Origin: UBA695 sp042691655
GTDB taxonomy: Bacteria > Verrucomicrobiota > Verrucomicrobiia > Chthoniobacterales > Chthoniobacteraceae
Assembly (NCBI GenBank): GCA_042691655.1
Contig: CP170506.1
Location: forward strand, 2,790,001-2,854,000
Length of the DNA: 64,000 nt
Direction of reading: 5' to 3'
In this document: in pieces, positions 61,288 through 64,000 of the stretch
How positions within the stretch are numbered: the stretch's first letter is position 1
Layout of the letters: every line of letters starts with the position of its first letter
Notes under the pieces: generated by a model
Databases searched by the model: none
The model's input: the letters and a program-made list of their open reading frames with translations, nothing else
What the model was told of the DNA's origin: nothing
Made by a program: the position numbers and the translations under genes

Positions 61288-61835
61288 AGCCAAAATCCCC
61301 CCAGTTGCAGGCCTTTACCATGGTCGAGATCGTCCTCGCGTTGGGCATCGTCGCCTTTGCGCTGCTGACGTTGATCGCGTTGCTGCCGGCGGGGATGAAG
61401 AGCAACCAAAACTCAACGGAAGAAACCCAGGCTATCTCCCTTCTTACCACGCTGGAAGCGGACCTTCGCAACACCCACCCGGCGGCCAACAACGGGCTGT
61501 CGCAGCTTTTTGGCCTCGCGCTTCCCTATCAAACAGGAACCAATAACCGGCTCACCGTCAATACCACCCTGGAAACAAATAAAGTCTCCTCACTCTACTC
61601 CGTGGGTGTCAAAGACGATGGAACCACGATTGACTACACCAGCACCAATCCCCGGCCTCGCTACCAGGCTTCCATTATCTACACCCAGGTGCCCGCGGCC
61701 AACAGCCTCACGCCGATTCATGCCCGCTTGATTGTCAACTGGCCCCCATTTAATGCTGTGGCACCTTCGGTGTTGACCTCACCAGGGAATGTGAGGGGAT
61801 TTGTGGAAACCTACGTCACTTTCCCGCAGCCATGA
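61284..61835 (+). CDS. Verru_Chthon cassette protein B (GspI-like prepilin)
   Basis: The start is GTG at 61284, overlapping the D stop as GTGA; 183 residues. LQAFTMVEIVLALGIVAFAL carries Ala at -1 and Glu at +5. It aligns with cassette 2 B in the segment AISLLTTLEADLRNTHPA and in the end RGFVETYVTFPQP, which also matches the partial B at the window start (YVETIVTFPQ). Confidence 0.88.
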   Translation: MKPKSPQLQAFTMVEIVLALGIVAFALLTLIALLPAGMKSNQNSTEETQAISLLTTLEADLRNTHPAANNGLSQLFGLALPYQTGTNNRLTVNTTLETNKVSSLYSVGVKDDGTTIDYTSTNPRPRYQASIIYTQVPAANSLTPIHARLIVNWPPFNAVAPSVLTSPGNVRGFVETYVTFPQP

Positions 61836-62809
61836 AGAGCCGTGCGATCCATAACTGGAGTGGTTTTACGCTGATTGAAATCCTGGCGGCGATATCCATC
61901 CTGATGATTCTGGCGATCATCATCGTGCAGATCACCAGCACCATTACGCACACCACCAAACTGAGCAATCGTGCCATTGACGCCGCCATGCAAGCGAGGT
62001 TGGCATTCGACCGCATCGGACTGGATTTGGAAGGACTGGTAAAACGGAGCGACACCGACTTCCTGGCTCAAAACGCCGCTTCCGGAACCAACACCTCGCT
62101 CTTGCTGTTTATCTCTTCCGTTACATCGCCCGCATCATCTCCATCCAATAACCGGGGGCTTTCCATCATTGCTTATCAGGTGAATGTTCACGCGGATAAC
62201 AACGGTCTGCCTTGCCTGATTCGTTCCGGCCAATCTATTCCGTGGAGCAACGCTGGTGGCACCCTTTCCTGCGCTGGCTTCATGGGGCTTCAGCCCAACG
62301 GACTGCCGCTTTCCTTCAGTTCTTCTGCTTTCGACGCATTCCTGCCCAAAACCGCCGATTTCGACGTCCTGGCCGAGGGCGTGATCCGGATGGTCATCGG
62401 CTTCCAGCTTTATCCCGATAACCTCGCGGTAACGCTCGCGGATGGAACGACGATCGACAACGCCCGCGGGCAAATCGTTTACAGCCCGCCCATTCGCGCG
62501 CTTACCCCCAGCGGCGGCGGTGCAGCGGTCAACTATATTGATCTCTCCCGCATCAGCGCATTGGTCATTGGGCTGGTCGCCTTGGATCTTCCCACGCTAC
62601 GCCTGTTGAGCGCCTCGCAGATCGCCACGCTCGGCAATGCCTTCCCCGTCCCGGCCAACAAACTCTCCCCCTTGCGGGCGTGGGGAAGCAAGGCGGAGCA
62701 GGCCGCTTCCGACCCCTCATTTTCCACCATTCCGCTTCCGGCGCGCCAGGCCGTCCGCGTTTTCGAGCGCAGTTATCCCGTGACCCCCTTCGCCACCCAA
62801 GCCTTATGA
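61832..62809 (+). CDS. Verru_Chthon cassette protein C (GspJ-like prepilin)
   Basis: The protein has 325 residues. NWSGFTLIEILAAISILMIL is a standard signal (Gly at -1, Glu at +5). ARLAFDRIGLDLEGLVKRSD matches the segment EARTVFDRIGGDLAAMPREA of cassette 2 C. Both ends overlap neighbours as ATGA, indicating translational coupling. GspJ-like role is inferred. Confidence 0.88.
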   Translation: MKSRAIHNWSGFTLIEILAAISILMILAIIIVQITSTITHTTKLSNRAIDAAMQARLAFDRIGLDLEGLVKRSDTDFLAQNAASGTNTSLLLFISSVTSPASSPSNNRGLSIIAYQVNVHADNNGLPCLIRSGQSIPWSNAGGTLSCAGFMGLQPNGLPLSFSSSAFDAFLPKTADFDVLAEGVIRMVIGFQLYPDNLAVTLADGTTIDNARGQIVYSPPIRALTPSGGGAAVNYIDLSRISALVIGLVALDLPTLRLLSASQIATLGNAFPVPANKLSPLRAWGSKAEQAASDPSFSTIPLPARQAVRVFERSYPVTPFATQAL

Positions 62810-64000
62810 AAATTGCTCCACGCCATCTTCCTCAGAACGGCCGGGGTATGGCCCTTGTTATCACGCTCGCTTCGCTGGTGCTGCTCACTGTTCTGGTGTT
62901 GGCCTTCTTTTCCAAAGCCCAGTGTAACCGGCAGATTTCCTATTCGAGCACCAGTCTCCTGAATTCAAAATTCATCACCCGTTCCGCCATGGATATCATC
63001 ACGGGCGAACTGCGTGCGGAGATTGCAGATTCCACCCGATCCACACTGAGCGGAAGCAATGGCGTTTGGCTTTACCAGCCGAAATCCGCCGCATATCTGC
63101 TCCCTGCACAGCTCGGCGTTTCGGGCGCGAGCGGGCCTTTGGTCAAAGTCTCCGCGGATTCAACTTCCATCCGCCCGAATGGCACGATCCAGGGCTCTTC
63201 CGTGTCAATATCCACCCCCGGCCTTAACGGACAATCAATCTCTGCGGCTCGATGGTTCACATCCAGCGTCAGCAGTCCCATGTTGGGTAAGCAATCGACA
63301 TTGCCCACATGGCTCTTCCTTACACGAGGCAATGGCGTAATAACGCCAGGCAGCCTCGCCGATGCCCGGAATACAGCGAATAATGATTATGTCATCGGGC
63401 GATTTGCCTACACCGTCTACGACATAGGGCAACTCCTGGACGCGAACCTCGCAGGCTATCCTTCCACGGCCGCTGCCGATGCGGCCCAAAAATCATCCTG
63501 CGCCTATGCCGACCTCACCGCACTCGGGCTAACATCCGCTAACATCAGCAGCTTGATCTCGTGGCGCAACGCCGTTACGGCGACCGATGCGCAAACCTTT
63601 TTCGAGTGGGCTTCCGGGATAGCTCCGACATCAGGCACCTCAAGCCCATCCGCCCTCAACGCCGCCCGCTCCGGGCATCTTTCGATAGCCAACGGAGACA
63701 ATACCATCTGTTCCCGCCGGGATCTTCTCAATAACCCTAACCTCGCTTCGGCCGCGGGTTCCCTGACGCATTTTTCCCGCACAACAAATGCCCCCTCTTA
63801 TGCTCCGGCAACCGTCACGGGGACCAATCCCAACTTTGCCAGCCTTCGTTTCCAAGGCCCGGCCACCGTGACTCACTATCAGGACGACGGAAGCGTTCAG
63901 ACCTATAGCGTTCAAGCCGGGGACTTCATGCTCCAGCGGCGTTTTTCACTCGCCAGGATCGCGTGGCTCACCCACACCGGCCCGCTCGCCGGGATTTCAG
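62806..64000 (+). CDS. Verru_Chthon cassette protein A (GspK-like), 5' part
   Basis: From the ATG at 62806 (overlapping the C stop) an open frame runs to the window end, 398 codons without a stop. The N-terminus MKIAPRHLPQNGRGMALVIT and LASLVLLTVLVLAFFSKAQ has the same no-Glu GspK-type signal as the other two A proteins. FITRSAMDIITGELRAEIAD matches 'TAIDTIVGDLRNEI' of cassette 1 A. The rest of the gene lies outside the window. Confidence 0.88.
   Translation, partial: MKIAPRHLPQNGRGMALVITLASLVLLTVLVLAFFSKAQCNRQISYSSTSLLNSKFITRSAMDIITGELRAEIADSTRSTLSGSNGVWLYQPKSAAYLLPAQLGVSGASGPLVKVSADSTSIRPNGTIQGSSVSISTPGLNGQSISAARWFTSSVSSPMLGKQSTLPTWLFLTRGNGVITPGSLADARNTANNDYVIGRFAYTVYDIGQLLDANLAGYPSTAAADAAQKSSCAYADLTALGLTSANISSLISWRNAVTATDAQTFFEWASGIAPTSGTSSPSALNAARSGHLSIANGDNTICSRRDLLNNPNLASAAGSLTHFSRTTNAPSYAPATVTGTNPNFASLRFQGPATVTHYQDDGSVQTYSVQAGDFMLQRRFSLARIAWLTHTGPLAGIS

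Noticed and set aside
1..64000. CRISPR array, prophage or intact defence island
   Set aside because: I saw no regularly spaced repeats, cas genes, phage structural genes or complete restriction system; only a methyltransferase fragment and a nuclease remnant remain.

Overview
The window looks like a GC-rich Verrucomicrobiota chromosome (Opitutae or Chthoniobacterales-like). The evidence is three copies of the Verru_Chthon prepilin-like gene cassette, PEP-CTERM proteins built from autotransporter-type beta-strand repeats, and many sugar-polymer hydrolases. Taxonomy is inferred from gene families only.

Layout. 1-4248 is the 3' part of cassette 1 (B end, C, A). 4249-7029 is a graveyard: a tRNA-Ser 3' fragment, a dead EEP-family nuclease, an IS3 remnant, and spliced fragments of an alginate lyase, a GH95 fucosidase and a MmeI-type methyltransferase. 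7030-10583 holds a perfect operator palindrome, a beta-helix protein and a sialate O-acetylesterase-like enzyme. 10611-19398 (minus) reads as one operon: SGNH acetylesterase, Gfo/Idh/MocA oxidoreductase, then cassette 2 (D-B-C-A). 19608-23790 is a LacI regulator divergent from a PEP-CTERM beta-strand protein. 23981-29804 is an exo-rhamnogalacturonan-lyase-like gene, a mutarotase-like protein and an esterase. 29818-31414 holds a PEP-CTERM pseudogene, an IS5 tail and half a tRNA-Thr. 31915-34112 is an unknown gene plus RtcB. 34134-46001 (minus) is a MoxR/DUF58/VWA operon containing an ABC exporter. 46108-47141 holds a truncated VIT gene joined to a DUF790-like nuclease remnant. 47139-51703 (minus) is a three-gene sugar cluster opposite an AraC regulator. 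52809-64000 is a second LacI regulator, a second PEP-CTERM protein with a 359-residue tandem repeat, a LamG-SGNH esterase, a beta-propeller glycosidase and cassette 3 (D-B-C and the start of A).

How the parts may work together. Cassette order and N-termini match the minor pseudopilins GspH-GspI-GspJ-GspK of type II secretion, without GspG, ATPase or secretin. In two independent loci the cassette is the distal part of an operon headed by an SGNH/CE12-like esterase, beside a LacI regulator and a PEP-CTERM beta-strand protein. I infer a repeated module (LacI + PEP-CTERM surface protein + esterase and CAZyme + GspHIJK-like tip) that may give substrate-linked pseudopilus tips to a shared secretion machine. 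An 8-bp operator core, TAACGTTA, occurs at the promoters of the beta-helix gene, the esterase-cassette operon and lacI, and inside the esterase gene. The likely substrate is pectic or rhamnogalacturonan-type polysaccharide; this is inference.
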